From Salinivibrio costicola subsp. costicola ATCC 33508 = LMG 11651 (GTDB taxonomy: Bacteria > Pseudomonadota > Gammaproteobacteria > Enterobacterales > Vibrionaceae), in NCBI GenBank assembly GCA_000565345.1, contig AQOF01000010.1, positions 1 through 61,506 of the forward strand: a DNA stretch of 61,506 nt, written 5' to 3'. Positions within the stretch are counted from its first letter, which is position 1. Every line of letters starts with the position of its first letter. Position numbers and translations under genes: made by a program. Positions 16,842 through 26,467 of the stretch are shown here, piece by piece. The notes beneath the pieces are model-generated. The model worked only from the letters and a program-made list of their open reading frames with translations. It searched no databases and was not told where the DNA came from.

Positions 16842-18203
16842 CTAAGTCTCGGAAACAATTTCATAGCAAGGCACATACGCAGTGCCAGGTAGCTTCATGC
16901 GTTGTTGTTCAACGAAACTTTGCAAAAGTTTATCCATTTTGGCCATCAAATACTTGTCGCCATCAATTTTAAATGGGCCATGGCGTTCAATATTACGCAT
17001 CCCCTCATCTTTGACGTTACCTGCAACGATGCCTGAAAAAGCCTGGCGCAGCGAAGACGCGAGAAGCTCTGGGCGTTGATTCATGTGTAAGTTGAGGTTT
17101 GCCATATTTTCATGCGTGGGCGCGAAGGGATGCTGAAAGCCGGGCTCAATTTTTAATGACCAGTTATACGAGTAGGCGTCACCCGTTGCTTTGCGGTGCT
17201 CTTTGACGGCGGGCATGGCATTTTTCATCAAACGCGCGGCTTTGGCCGGATCATCAATCACAATTTCGTAGTATAGTGTGGCTTCTTCACCGAGTACATC
17301 ACGAATAAAATTATCAATATCACGAAAATAGGCCTCGCTCTCTTTGGGCCCAGTGAGTACGATCGGCAGTGGCTGCGCGTGATTATCGGGGTGCATCATG
17401 ATCCCGAGAATATAAAGTAACTCCTCGGCGGTACCGGCGCCACCAGGAAAAATAATGATACCGTGGGCGATACGAACAAACGCTTCTAAACGCTTCTCGA
17501 TATCGGGCATGATCACTAATTCATTCACCATTGGATTGGGCGGCTCGGCGGCAATAATAGATGGCTCCGTCAGGCCGATAAAGCGGCTGTCATAAGTACG
17601 TTGTTTCGCATGACCGATGGCCGCGCCTTTCATAGGCCCTTCCATCGCACCTGGCCCGCAACCGGTGCAAATATCCAGCTCTCTCAGCCCTAACTCATGG
17701 CCCACTTCGCGGGTGTATTGGTATTCGATATCATTGATGGAGTGACCGCCCCAGCATACAACCAGGTTAGGATCGACATGGGGACGCAGTGCTTTGGCGT
17801 TGCGTAAGATACCGAATATTAAATTGGTAATATGTGGCGAGCTGTCTAGGTTTAGCGCCGGGCTGTGCTCGAGCTGCACATTGACATGAATGATATCTCT
17901 TAGCACAGAAAACATGTGCTCTTGAATGCCACGAATGATTTTACCATCGACGAAGGCATGCTCAGGCGGATTAACCAACTCGAGTTTGATCCCACGCTCT
18001 CGACGAAGCACTCGGATTTCGAAATTTTCATGCTTTTCTAGCAGCGCTTTGGAGCTATCTGTATGACTACCAGAATTTAAAACAGCCAATGAGCAGTTTC
18101 GGTATAAACGGTATAAATCACTGCTGGCGCTGGTTTTTAAACGATCAACCTCAATTTGAGAAAGCAGATCCATCGTTCCTATGGGGCTAATGTGTGTGAT
18201 CAT
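16842..18203 (-). CDS. ppnN: Pyrimidine/purine nucleotide 5'-monophosphate nucleosidase
   Basis: PpnN (YgdH) hydrolyses nucleoside monophosphates to base and ribose 5-phosphate and in E. coli is controlled by (p)ppGpp. The 453-residue length equals the E. coli protein (454). It has the N-terminal DUF4478-like part ([19 protein letters not shown]), the LOG-type core with [17 protein letters not shown] and the nucleotide-binding [13 protein letters not shown], and the C-terminal extension. Monocistronic by appearance, with a hairpin terminator after it. Confidence 0.95.
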   Translation of the reverse strand: MITHISPIGTMDLLSQIEVDRLKTSASSDLYRLYRNCSLAVLNSGSHTDSSKALLEKHENFEIRVLRRERGIKLELVNPPEHAFVDGKIIRGIQEHMFSVLRDIIHVNVQLEHSPALNLDSSPHITNLIFGILRNAKALRPHVDPNLVVCWGGHSINDIEYQYTREVGHELGLRELDICTGCGPGAMEGPMKGAAIGHAKQRTYDSRFIGLTEPSIIAAEPPNPMVNELVIMPDIEKRLEAFVRIAHGIIIFPGGAGTAEELLYILGIMMHPDNHAQPLPIVLTGPKESEAYFRDIDNFIRDVLGEEATLYYEIVIDDPAKAARLMKNAMPAVKEHRKATGDAYSYNWSLKIEPGFQHPFAPTHENMANLNLHMNQRPELLASSLRQAFSGIVAGNVKDEGMRNIERHGPFKIDGDKYLMAKMDKLLQSFVEQQRMKLPGTAYVPCYEIVSET

Positions 18204-18323
18204 AACGACAACCTCTTACGGACCGCCCCTCTTGAAAAGCCAAGTAGGGAAGATAGCACGGTGCTATAAAAATCAGTGTGTTAATTAAAAATACACACGC
18301 CAGCCACAATTGACCAGTAATAA

Positions 18324-19883
18324 TTAACACCAAATAATTTGGTTGCGGCCACTGTTTTTGGCTTGATACAACGCTTGGTCTGCTCGTTCTAGAACGGGGG
18401 TTGGCGTATCTTGATCGCTAAAGAGGGTAGCACCAATCGATACGGTGATCGCGACGCGTTCGTTCTTGAATTTTAACGGCAGCTTGCGGATGGTATGGCT
18501 GATAGTGGCTAGGATTTCTGTGCGAGTATCATCGTTGGCATCGGGCAATAAGATCACAAACTCTTCACCACCAAACCGAGCAATAAAATCGGTATCACGC
18601 AAACATTGATAAATCGTACGCGCGACGATTTTCAAGGCTTTATCACCGACTTCATACCCAAACTGTTGGTTAACTTGCTTGAAGTGATCAATGTCAATCA
18701 CCGCGAGGCAAAACGGCTGTTGGTACTTCTTCCATAAGCGGAATTCATGTTCGAGGCGATCATTGAGCGCGGCGCGATTGTAAACACGGGTCAGTGGATC
18801 CAGTAAACGCTTGCGTTCTTGGTCGCCAACATGACGGCGTTGATCCATCGTGTGTTCAGCCAGTGTACTCAACTGGGTTTGATTGTGGCTCAGTTGCTCT
18901 TCGAGTGCGCGCTCTCGCGTTTTGAGGGCCTCGTTCTCTTTTGCTATGGCGTTCAGCGCGTCGAGTGCACGTGTTAGTGCGGCCTCAGGATTGGACTCTG
19001 GCGTGCCTTTTAGGCCAAGTTCTTTTTCAATGTCAGTAATGGTGTGATCTAGGCGCTGATCAACGCTTTGATGTGCCACCCGCAATTGCGTGGCGTGATC
19101 AAAAGCGCGCGTATTTTGCTGACTGATTGCAACCAGATCATCATTCACTTGGGCGAGAAATTGTTGTGATGCCTGACGCTCGGCTTGCGTGGCATCTAAA
19201 ATCAGCCGAAGGGCGGACAGAGTGAGTGAGACGACAGTCGCTGGCGCGACATCGGTCAATAATTGGCGACGAATATCAAGCAACTGACTGCCAGCTTGAC
19301 CATCAATATCGAGCTCGGTAATCAGGTTTTGTAGCTCATCTGCGACGCGACGAATTTGGTCTTTATCGAGCTCTATTTGCGCGTGTTGAGCGCGAGGGCG
19401 TGTGACTTGCAAGGTCACAGCCCGCTCGTAGAGCTGAAGTAGTCGGATCAAATGCTGCGTTCTTTCAGTATCACTGTTCGCCGATTTTGCTAGCAACTCG
19501 CGTAAATCTCGCTTGAGTTGAGCAGGCAGGCCGATAACACGTTGTAGCGTTTCACCACTGGTATGAAACTGCTCTTCGAGATGGGACTGTGCTTTTTTTT
19601 GTGTCATGTCTTGATGACTCACCATGCGTTCAATAACAGCTAAACGCGGAAGCAACGCGCTAACATCCTGCGCTGAGTATAATATGTCACGGAAGTCGGT
19701 TAGTTTTTGATCTACCGCGGTGTTTTTGCCTGTGCATGTCGCAATCAATCGCGATGCTAAGCGTTTGAGCGTATGGATCTCTCGACGCGACTTCAAAGCC
19801 AGCTCTCGATATGCTGAAGGCGCATGATGATGATCCGCCTGAGCGGTCTGTGCCGACAACGGTGATGGAGTTGACTTAGTCAT
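18324..19883 (-). CDS. Diguanylate cyclase with coiled-coil N-terminus
   Basis: Cytoplasmic GGDEF protein of 519 residues predicted to make cyclic di-GMP. About 350 N-terminal residues are helical and rich in Gln, Glu and Leu with heptad-like stretches; no membrane helix or known sensor is visible. The C-terminal GGDEF domain is intact: DPLTRVYNRAALNDRLE, DIDHFKQVNQQFGYEVGD, and RDTD-FIARF-GGEEF, where RDTD is the RxxD inhibitory site five residues before the active site, followed by VSIGATLF and LYQAKNSGRNQI. It lies next to the TPR/GGDEF gene transcribed the same way, 77 bases downstream, so the two may act together. Confidence 0.9.
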   Translation of the reverse strand: MTKSTPSPLSAQTAQADHHHAPSAYRELALKSRREIHTLKRLASRLIATCTGKNTAVDQKLTDFRDILYSAQDVSALLPRLAVIERMVSHQDMTQKKAQSHLEEQFHTSGETLQRVIGLPAQLKRDLRELLAKSANSDTERTQHLIRLLQLYERAVTLQVTRPRAQHAQIELDKDQIRRVADELQNLITELDIDGQAGSQLLDIRRQLLTDVAPATVVSLTLSALRLILDATQAERQASQQFLAQVNDDLVAISQQNTRAFDHATQLRVAHQSVDQRLDHTITDIEKELGLKGTPESNPEAALTRALDALNAIAKENEALKTRERALEEQLSHNQTQLSTLAEHTMDQRRHVGDQERKRLLDPLTRVYNRAALNDRLEHEFRLWKKYQQPFCLAVIDIDHFKQVNQQFGYEVGDKALKIVARTIYQCLRDTDFIARFGGEEFVILLPDANDDTRTEILATISHTIRKLPLKFKNERVAITVSIGATLFSDQDTPTPVLERADQALYQAKNSGRNQIIWC

Positions 19884-19959
19884 TTGGTCGAAAAAACACC
19901 TAATTACATTCGCGATTCAGCATCACAGGTAGTGAGAATGCACCACCCATGGACGTTAG

Positions 19960-22365
19960 CTATACCGACTTATTGCTATCGTCATCAATAAAAGATGTTC
20001 GCTTTTTATCAGATTCGTGATCCTTCTGCCAGTCCATGAGGCCATTTGATGATGTTTTAACCTTTACTAGCCCAGACTCAATCCCTTTTAGACAGGCTTG
20101 GCGAAGGTTAGTATTGACGAAACTCGCCGCCGGCGCCGTATTAATCGCACTAAAGTGGACCCAATGACTTTCTTCACTTTGTTGAGCCAGTGCGCTTGCT
20201 TGATGTGTGGCGGTGAGCAAGATCTCTATCAGCTCCTGATCGTTGATCGAGGTATATGCGCGTGGCAAAAAGGGATACTCTGCTAAGCCAATGGCGACGT
20301 GTGGCGTTAAACGCGCCAGATGTTGAGGAGCAGCATCAATGGATGTGTGGTCATCAAGTAATTGGTCTGATGTGTCGACAGTAGCGTCCTTAGCGGGCGC
20401 TTCGTGGACGGTATTTTGGTATTGGGTGACAAAATCCTCTATCAATGTTTGTACAAATTGTGCGAGTGCTTCAGGTTTGGTGTTTTCGTCCCAGTTTGTC
20501 TCTATATAGATAAACAGGGTGTCAGCAAAATGGTACAGACGCCCAGATTGTGTCACACGTTCAGACAGATACTCACCGAGCTGGCGTTCTATGTCTTGAG
20601 CACGTTGGTAACCATGCAACAAAAACAATTCTTTGAGAAAAACCACGTCGAACATGGCGAAGCGTAGCCGATCACTGAGCGGTTGGTGAATCATGTCGTT
20701 GAGGTACCATTGCTCAAAATTGGACATTACTTTTTTCAAGCGAACGCGGCAATTTGGCATTAAGCATACGTAAGTTTCTCAGCCAGTGCGAGGATGAGTG
20801 TAGAAGTCATCACGTAACTGCTCGAGCTCGGTTTGGCGTAACACTGCGGCGCGGTGGCGTAGATAGACAATGGCAATTAGGACACCCAGGCTGCCCAACA
20901 GAAAGTAATTGACTTTTTGTAGGTGCAACTGCTCTTGATGCGCCGTATCGAGCTGACGCTGTAATTCATCCATTTGTAACTGGCGTTCAACCACACGCTG
21001 CTGTTGCTTAAAGGTATCTGCTTGTTGCTGTTGCTTTGATTGAGCCTGTGTTGCTCGTAATTGCTCATATTCTCGCTGCATAGCGAGCGCAACTTGATAT
21101 CGTTCCTGCGCCTCGAAAGCGTTTGATAATGCCTGATAGGCGTGGGTCATGGTGGTGATATCGTTTTCAGCCTCAGCGCGCTCAAGCGCGGTCTTGATTT
21201 CCTTTTCTGCTTGTTTGGGTTGCTCAAGCGCTAAATGTATTCGCCCTTGTAACAGCATGGCCTGAGTTGTCAGTGGCGAGTTTGGCAAACTCCCCACGAG
21301 TCGCAATGCATCCTGAATATAGCGATCACTGAGAGGAAAATGTTTTAGCTCAAAGTAGGTGCGGGCGATGGCTAAGTGTATATCGGCGAGCGGTTGAGTT
21401 CGGCCAAGAGACTGCTCAACTTCGAGCGCATTAAAATAATGCACGAGTGCAAAATTATACCGAGATTGCTGCTCGTATAAGGTAGCTAATAAGCGCTGAG
21501 ACGCTGAGAGTCGTCGGCTGAGTGAGAAGTGTTCGAAAAATGCCGCGGCTTGATTCGCATGCTCGAGTGCTTGCTCGAGTACACCTTGTTGAAAATAAAG
21601 TCGAGCAAGTTCCATATTGGCGTTCGCGATCAATGCGGTATATTCATTTTCACTGGCGATCCAAAAAGCGCTTAGCAGTTCAGTTAAGGCACTTTCATGC
21701 TGTTCTTGTGCCAGCAAAAAACGTCCAAATGAGAGTTGAAACTCGACTTTGTCGCGAAGATCTTGTGGATCATTACTCAGCTGGCTGCGTGCATTTTCAT
21801 ACGCCACTAATGCCGATTCGTTATCTGATGTTTCAGCCAGTATGTTGGCGCGTAGTAAGGCACTACGAAAGCGAAGCTCTGGCCCATTGAGACTATTTTC
21901 CGGCAAGGCACTCATCGCCGTTTGTACTGCATCTAACTTTGCCAGTGCGCCTTGTTCATCATGGTCTAAGTGCCAAATAAGCGTCGCTTCAGTCAGAACG
22001 ACTTGTACGTGAGTGTGTTTTAAATCGTACTCTTCAACGACCTGATACGCTTTTTGGAGCGCGGCTTTGGACTCAAGTGGCTGCTCCAAATGAGCATAAG
22101 CACGGGCGCTAATTAAATACGCATAAACCGTGTGCAACGGCGTCCGAATCGATCGATCGGTGTCATTGTTGACGTGTGAACGATTAGCCCCTGTCGTTAA
22201 TCGTCGTTGGGCCAGGAATCGGTTGCTGATTTCTAAGGATTGGATGGGGGATGTATCCAATAATTTTTCGGCATCGGTCAAAACGGGCGAGGAGTGGATA
22301 GAAGCGAACGCCGCCATCGACGTCAACCAAAAAAGCAGGCCTACAAGTAGTGGGCTGATGCGCAT
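19960..22365 (-). CDS. TPR membrane protein with degenerate GGDEF domain, split by indels
   Basis: In the given sequence this is two frames (22365-20779 and 20760-19960), but it reads as one protein of about 800 residues. An N-terminal signal peptide (MRISPLLVGLLFWLTSMAAF) is followed by TPR-like repeats to about residue 430, a coiled coil (QQQQADTFKQQQRVVERQLQ) and one membrane helix (NYFLLGSLGVLIAIVYL). The usual D-x-LTGLxN opening of GGDEF is recovered as THPRTGLRNLRMLN if one T is restored near 20781 and one A removed from the run at 20731-20736, leading into EKVMSNFEQWYL. The active-site motif is replaced (RLYHFADTLFIYIE), yet IGLAEYPF remains, so it is probably a receptor or effector, not an active cyclase. 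Confidence 0.72.
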
Positions 22366-22390
22366 GCGCCATCCTCTATGTATAAAAATG

Positions 22391-22415
22391 AAAGAAAGGC
22401 TGCCGATAAGCAGCC
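22391..22415 (-). terminator. Rho-independent terminator of queF
   Basis: On the minus strand a GGCTGC / GCAGCC stem with loop TTATCG is followed by TTTCTTTC, just after the queF stop. Confidence 0.7.
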
Positions 22416-22423
22416 CCGTTTTG

Positions 22424-23272
22424 TTATTGTCGTGCTAACCGGTTATTTTCACTCGGGGTTTTGCCCATATTGGTACGATAGGGGTTTATGTCTAAACCGC
22501 CGCGGCGAGTATAGCGGGCATAGACGGTCAATTTTTCAGGCTGACAAAAGCGCATAATATCCATAAAAATGCGCTCAACGCACTGCTCGTGAAATTCGTT
22601 ATGCTCGCGGAATGAAACCAGGTAACGAAGCAATTTCTCACGGTTTATTTTCTTGCCCTTATAAGCAATTCTCACTGAGCCCCAATCGGGCTGGTGAGTG
22701 ATTAAGCAATTCGATTTGAGCAAATGACTATGAAGGGTTTCGGACACAATGGCACCTTGCGCGGCGTCTTCTAGCCATTCAGGTTGGAAACGATAGTCAT
22801 CAATACTGATATCTTGATGATCCAAGCACTCGCCTGATAGTCCGGCAATCACTTCCCCTTCTAGTTCACTGAGGGGCGATAAGGTGACGTCCACAGCTTC
22901 ACCGGCACAAGCGGAAAGGTCGGTTTGTAGTGCATTCGCCACTTGCTGCCAGCTATCGAATCGGGTTTGGTTAAAACTATTGAGGTATAACTTGAACGAT
23001 TTCGATTCCACTAGGTTTGGGCTGGATGCGGGTAATCGTACCTCGCCGATCGCGACTTGAGGTAAACCGTTCTTGTTTAACCAGGATAGTTCATAGAGCG
23101 TCCAGGTATCATAGCCAGTGAAAGGAAGCGACGCCTGATCGAGGCCGATAGCTTGGCGGTTTAATTCGCGCGGGACCGCACGCAGCTGTGACGGATCATA
23201 TTCAGTTGGGTAATCAGTGTGTTGACCTAGCGATAGTTTGGCTAGGGCATCGGCATCTTGATAATTGCTCAT
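22424..23272 (-). CDS. queF: NADPH-dependent 7-cyano-7-deazaguanine reductase
   Basis: QueF reduces preQ0 to preQ1 in queuosine biosynthesis. The 282-residue length marks the long, two-T-fold form of E. coli type. Visible are the QueF signature [17 protein letters not shown] in the N-terminal half and the catalytic Cys region [18 protein letters not shown] in the C-terminal half. The start ATG lies just across a short gap from divergent syd, the same pairing (queF-syd) as in E. coli. A hairpin with T tract follows the gene. Confidence 0.95.
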   Translation of the reverse strand: MSNYQDADALAKLSLGQHTDYPTEYDPSQLRAVPRELNRQAIGLDQASLPFTGYDTWTLYELSWLNKNGLPQVAIGEVRLPASSPNLVESKSFKLYLNSFNQTRFDSWQQVANALQTDLSACAGEAVDVTLSPLSELEGEVIAGLSGECLDHQDISIDDYRFQPEWLEDAAQGAIVSETLHSHLLKSNCLITHQPDWGSVRIAYKGKKINREKLLRYLVSFREHNEFHEQCVERIFMDIMRFCQPEKLTVYARYTRRGGLDINPYRTNMGKTPSENNRLARQ

Positions 23273-23335
23273 ACGGATCTGCTATTGATTCAAGTAGAAT
23301 GGGTAAAGTTTACTGAATCTTGCTATAGGTTGCGA

Positions 23336-23884
23336 ATGGAGAACACATTACATCGCGCCCTTTGGGCGCTAGCACAGAATTATGTTACCGCATGGCAGCA
23401 TCAATATCAGAGTTTACCGTGCTCGGATGAGTATATCGGGCTCTCATCGCCTTGTATGGTCAGTGACAATGCGCATCAAGTACAGTGGCAGCCAGTTAAG
23501 CGTGAAACCGCCGCGGACTTTACCAATGTTGAGAAGGGAATATCGCTGCGTTTACACAGTGATATAAAAGATTTTTATAATGGCTTCTATTGCGCCGATT
23601 TACCGGTTCGGTTTGCGGGGGAGTCGATCTGTTTGGTGCAAGTTTGGAGCGATGACGATCTCGCACGCTTACAAGAAAATATTTTGGGGCATTTAATGAT
23701 GCAACGTCAGCGTAAATTGACTCCGACTGTTTTCATTGCCACCACGGATGACGAAATGACGATCATTTCAATTGATAATATGAGCGGCGAAGTGGTGAAA
23801 GAAGGATTGAATACTGGCACTCGCGACGTGATAGCCAAAGATGCCGAAGCGTTTGTGACGGCGTTGGAGGTTGATGCTATATGA
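23336..23884 (+). CDS. syd: SecY-interacting protein Syd
   Basis: Syd binds SecY at the cytoplasmic membrane face. The product from ATG 23336 is 182 residues, agreeing with E. coli Syd (181); an in-frame upstream start at 23258 would overlap queF and is rejected. Family features are PLSxEYxGLSSPC-like PCSDEYIGLSSPC, VQWQPV, VQVWSDDDLARLQENILGHL and PTVFIATTDDEMTIISIDNMSGEVVKEG. The stop overlaps the ATG of the DUF2310 gene, suggesting translational coupling. Confidence 0.94.
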   Translation: MENTLHRALWALAQNYVTAWQHQYQSLPCSDEYIGLSSPCMVSDNAHQVQWQPVKRETAADFTNVEKGISLRLHSDIKDFYNGFYCADLPVRFAGESICLVQVWSDDDLARLQENILGHLMMQRQRKLTPTVFIATTDDEMTIISIDNMSGEVVKEGLNTGTRDVIAKDAEAFVTALEVDAI

Positions 23885-24660
23885 TCCTGACAGAGCTGAC
23901 GTTTGAGTGTTTCGATAACACCACAGTAGATGCCGTCGATCGTAAGCTTAATGGTTTAATGGACGCGCTGCGATATAACGGTCAGGTGCTTGGACGCGAA
24001 TTTCCTATTCTCATGCAAGACGGGCAATTTCAGCTCCGTGTGGTGTGTCCGGATGAAGATGCGTTACAACCTAAGTATCATAGTCCTCAAGTCAAACGCG
24101 CGTTGCAACAATTGGCTGATGCGTGTTTAACCCAGCCAAAAGTACGCCTTTTGGGGCGCGATCTCAATTCGGAGCAAGCGGCGCCTCATGCGTCACCAAG
24201 TTGGCAAGTGTTGTACACAACCTTTGTGCACACGTGCTCACCGCTGCGCTGCGGGGATACGTTGCTACCCATCCCTTTATACCGTTTACCAGCCACCTTT
24301 AATGGTGACCATAAGTCGGTCGTCAAATGGCAAACGGAATGGCAGGCCTGTGATGAACTACAAATGGCGGGCGCCAGTGATGCCGAATTTGCTGGGCTTA
24401 ACGAGATACAAAGCCCCCATACTCGGCTATTTCAACGGGGGTGGGATTTGCGCGGTCGGATTGAATACCTAACGGGGATCCCGACTTATTACTATCAATA
24501 TCGCGTCGGTGGCAAAGACAAGGACAGTGAGTTAACACGCCCTTGTCCGAAATGCGGCGCAGCGTGGCGATTAGATACGCCACTGCACGATATTTTCTTA
24601 TTTAAGTGTGAGGCTTGCCGTTTGGTCTCAAACCTGTCTTGGGACTTTAAACTAACTTGA
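23881..24660 (+). CDS. DUF2310 zinc-ribbon protein
   Basis: Family of unknown function described as Zn-ribbon-containing and possibly nucleic-acid binding. The 259-residue product ends with a clear zinc ribbon: CPKC at about 222-225 and CEAC at about 243-246. The rest is mixed alpha/beta without recognised catalytic motifs. It overlaps syd by four bases (ATGA), and this syd-DUF2310 pairing is one I associate with vibrios. What the protein does, or whether it works with Syd, is not known. Confidence 0.85.
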   Translation: MILTELTFECFDNTTVDAVDRKLNGLMDALRYNGQVLGREFPILMQDGQFQLRVVCPDEDALQPKYHSPQVKRALQQLADACLTQPKVRLLGRDLNSEQAAPHASPSWQVLYTTFVHTCSPLRCGDTLLPIPLYRLPATFNGDHKSVVKWQTEWQACDELQMAGASDAEFAGLNEIQSPHTRLFQRGWDLRGRIEYLTGIPTYYYQYRVGGKDKDSELTRPCPKCGAAWRLDTPLHDIFLFKCEACRLVSNLSWDFKLT

Positions 24661-24680
24661 TTGATTGCTTGATTGTTGTA

Positions 24681-24959
24681 TTACTGATTGTCCAACGTTG
24701 CTTCTAACCGGGCCAAACGCTCACTTAGCTGTGTAATGTGTTGCTCAAGTTGATCGATCCGCTCAGCATCAGACAGGGTGATCTCGGGGGCTGACATGGC
24801 AGGCAGGGACTGATTTTTTTTGGCACTTTTGACGGCCTGAATGATCAGCGGCAATGGGACTTGTGTATCAAGTTGAGCTTTTATCTTTGCCACTGTCGCG
24901 CTTTGTCCTTTTGCGGCGAGCGCTTTTAACGCTCGCTCCAATGCTGCTTGATAGCTCAT
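24681..24959 (-). CDS. Small hypothetical protein with C-terminal coiled coil
   Basis: I do not recognise the family. From ATG 24959 (AAGGAGATGAA just before it) the product is 92 residues. The first half, MSYQAALERALKALAAKGQS and on to VPLPLIIQAVKSAKK, could form a small helical or helix-turn-helix unit; after a Pro/Ser-rich linker the last 30 residues form a coiled coil (IDQLEQHITQLSERLARLEA). It follows the DUF2789 gene by 32 bases on the same strand, so they are probably co-transcribed. Confidence 0.7.
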   Translation of the reverse strand: MSYQAALERALKALAAKGQSATVAKIKAQLDTQVPLPLIIQAVKSAKKNQSLPAMSAPEITLSDAERIDQLEQHITQLSERLARLEATLDNQ

Positions 24960-24991
24960 TTCATCTCCTTGGTTTAAAGTCAGCGGCAAGA

Positions 24992-25225
24992 TTAGGGCTT
25001 TCTCAGTAATGCATCAAGCATATCAACTTGCTCAGCCCAGTCGGCATCCTCTTTTACGGCTTGCTCAATCAATGCCCGCTGCGCCGCGTTCCAAAAAGGG
25101 GCGTCCACCAGCGTTTGTCCGTCCACCAGACAGTGGCTGGATAAGAAGTGCTCAATCGCTGTGTGATCGCTGTCTAACCCGAGTTGCTCAAACAGATGTT
25201 GCAAATCATGCTGGAACGTTTCCAT
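24992..25225 (-). CDS. DUF2789 family protein
   Basis: Small acidic protein of 77 residues matching the DUF2789 pattern: an opening like HDLQHLFEQLGLDSD, IEHFLSSH, a central APFWNAAQRALIEQAVKEDADWAEQVDML. Function unknown in the family. It begins about 305 bases from the 5' end of the divergent csrB RNA and is followed by the small coiled-coil gene. Confidence 0.8.
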   Translation of the reverse strand: METFQHDLQHLFEQLGLDSDHTAIEHFLSSHCLVDGQTLVDAPFWNAAQRALIEQAVKEDADWAEQVDMLDALLRKP

Positions 25226-25529
25226 TGTCTCTCCTATCCTGTTGGTATGGGTCTATATTGACTATAGCAAGAATAAAAAGCGTAGACCTCTCCCCACCGT
25301 TGATGACTCAATCCTACCTTGTCGAGACAATTATCCCTTTTCTGTGTGCGATATCTCCTACACGCGCGTGGGATAAAAGCAGAATCGTATCAAGACAAAC
25401 GACCTGACGATAGTTTATTTTTAATTTAAAACAGTGACTTACTGGATTGTAACTAGTTCGGACTAAAAAATGAGAGATTAAGCACGTGACAGTGACTTGT
25501 ACCAAGCGTCTATTCGCGTAATCTTATGG
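25226..25529. other. Upstream control region of csrB
   Basis: 304 bases without a gene between DUF2789 and csrB. It holds an imperfect 18-bp palindrome at 25356-25373 (TCCTACACGCGCGTGGGA, 14 of 18 positions symmetric) about 160 bases before the RNA, and flanking TTATCCC / GGGATAA arms. Response regulators of the UvrY/VarA/GacA group bind palindromes far upstream of csrB genes, so this is a candidate, not a proven site. Confidence 0.35.
25498..25524 (+). promoter_or_regulatory. Candidate promoter of csrB
   Basis: A -10-like TAATCT at 25519-25524 lies just before the likely RNA start near 25530. The -35 match (TTGTAC, 25498-25503, 15-base spacer) is poor, as expected for an activator-dependent promoter. 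Confidence 0.45.
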
Positions 25530-25941
25530 GTGTCGGAAGGGAACTGACACAGGGAACAGGAATCACCAAGGACTTGGTACCTCAGGATGAGGCAGTACTT
25601 CAGGAAGAAGCGCTGGCAAGGATTGCAAAAAGGACAACGGACGGAGCCGTTCGCTGCAAGCAGGAAGCTTGTGCGTCAGGAAGACTTAGGACAACCCAGG
25701 ATGGGGGCTTAAGGATCACTTCAGGACGAAGTCATGGACACCTCCAGGATGGAGAGCTTATCGAAAATCGGAATTTCGGTTTGTCAGGATGACGAAAGGA
25801 CACCTCCAAGACGGAGAGACATGGAACGACGCTGAAGGAATCGGCGACTGATCAAGGAATGATGCAGGGAGCACCTTTTCGTAGCAGGATAGCTGCAAGT
25901 AAAACTTTAGGGCGCGGCGCAAGCTGCGCCCTTTCCTTTTT
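25530..25941 (+). ncRNA. csrB: CsrB-family regulatory RNA (CsrA sponge)
   Basis: CsrB RNAs titrate the translational regulator CsrA through many GGA motifs in hairpin loops. This stretch has about 29 GGA trinucleotides in about 410 bases, many as CAGGA or AAGGA in short stems, for example CCTCAGGATGAGG, CCTCCAGGATGGAG and ACTTCAGGACGAAGT. The start GGGTGTCGGAAGGGAACTG resembles E. coli CsrB, and it ends in a strong hairpin, GGGCGCGGC-GCAA-GCTGCGCCC, with a T-rich tail (25910-25941). It lies in the same syd/yqcC/truC neighbourhood as E. coli csrB. Open frames across it are chance. The genus may have further copies elsewhere. Confidence 0.95.
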
Positions 25942-25950
25942 GAGTGCTTT

Positions 25951-25978
25951 GGCCGACACTCGGTGGCCGACACTCGGT
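25951..25978. repeat. 14-bp tandem duplication after csrB
   Basis: GGCCGACACTCGGT occurs twice head-to-tail (25951-25964 and 25965-25978), directly after the csrB terminator. Each copy contains a small CCGA...TCGG stem. The following bases to 26152 show no gene, only a weak 17-base imperfect direct repeat (26077-26093 and 26105-26121). Confidence 0.8.
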
Positions 25979-26152
25979 GACTCCCTGTCACGCATTAGCA
26001 AAAACACCCTCAGCGTGCGCATCATATTTATAATCTAGTACAGCTTATCACGATGCGCGACTATGTTTGTGCACCCAGGTCTCTGTACTCAGGTATTTGC
26101 CCTAAGGTCTTTATACTAGGGAGGGCCTTTGCATTGACGATCTTCTCATCGA

Positions 26153-26467
26153 TCAATCGGATTGCCCCGGCATCGTATGAACAGGCGTATCAATCGCTTT
26201 CAGCCTTAGTCCATAAAGCTGTGCTTGACCGGTGTAGTGATCATTACCCGTCGCTGAAAACTCAAACCAATAGTACGTTACCCATCGCCAACCAGCCTTC
26301 GTTTTGACCATGGTGTGGCGACCGCGCGCGATTGAGAGTAATTGTAACTCCATTCGTTGACAGTATTGACGAATATGCTGGTGAGCTTGCTCAGATTGCC
26401 GCCGCTGTTGCCAAAATAGCAAGGCAATGACGACAACCAGCAAGATGGTCAATAGATCAGTGATCAT
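26153..26467 (-). CDS. DUF3301 family membrane-anchored protein
   Basis: Small protein of 104 residues with one N-terminal membrane helix (about residues 3-19, DLLTILLVVVIALLFWQQ) and a basic cytoplasmic-type remainder. The pattern QYCQRMELQLLSIARGR and WRWVTYYWFEFSATGNDHYTGQ fits DUF3301, a family of unknown function. Its start overlaps the end of the DUF3549 gene, so the two are translationally coupled. Confidence 0.85.
   Translation of the reverse strand: MITDLLTILLVVVIALLFWQQRRQSEQAHQHIRQYCQRMELQLLSIARGRHTMVKTKAGWRWVTYYWFEFSATGNDHYTGQAQLYGLRLKAIDTPVHTMPGQSD

Noticed and set aside
19960-20760. Independent small GGDEF-related gene
   Set aside because: It lacks the domain's usual entry, which is found intact at the end of the upstream TPR frame after two one-base repairs.
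25526-25792. An open frame of 88 codons across the csrB region
   Set aside because: It lies wholly within the CsrB RNA, has no family match, and its codon content follows the repeated GGA motif.
26077-26121. Imperfect 17-base repeat as a CRISPR or attC-like site
   Set aside because: There are only two diverged copies with no spacer regularity, no cas or integrase genes, and no attC core sites.
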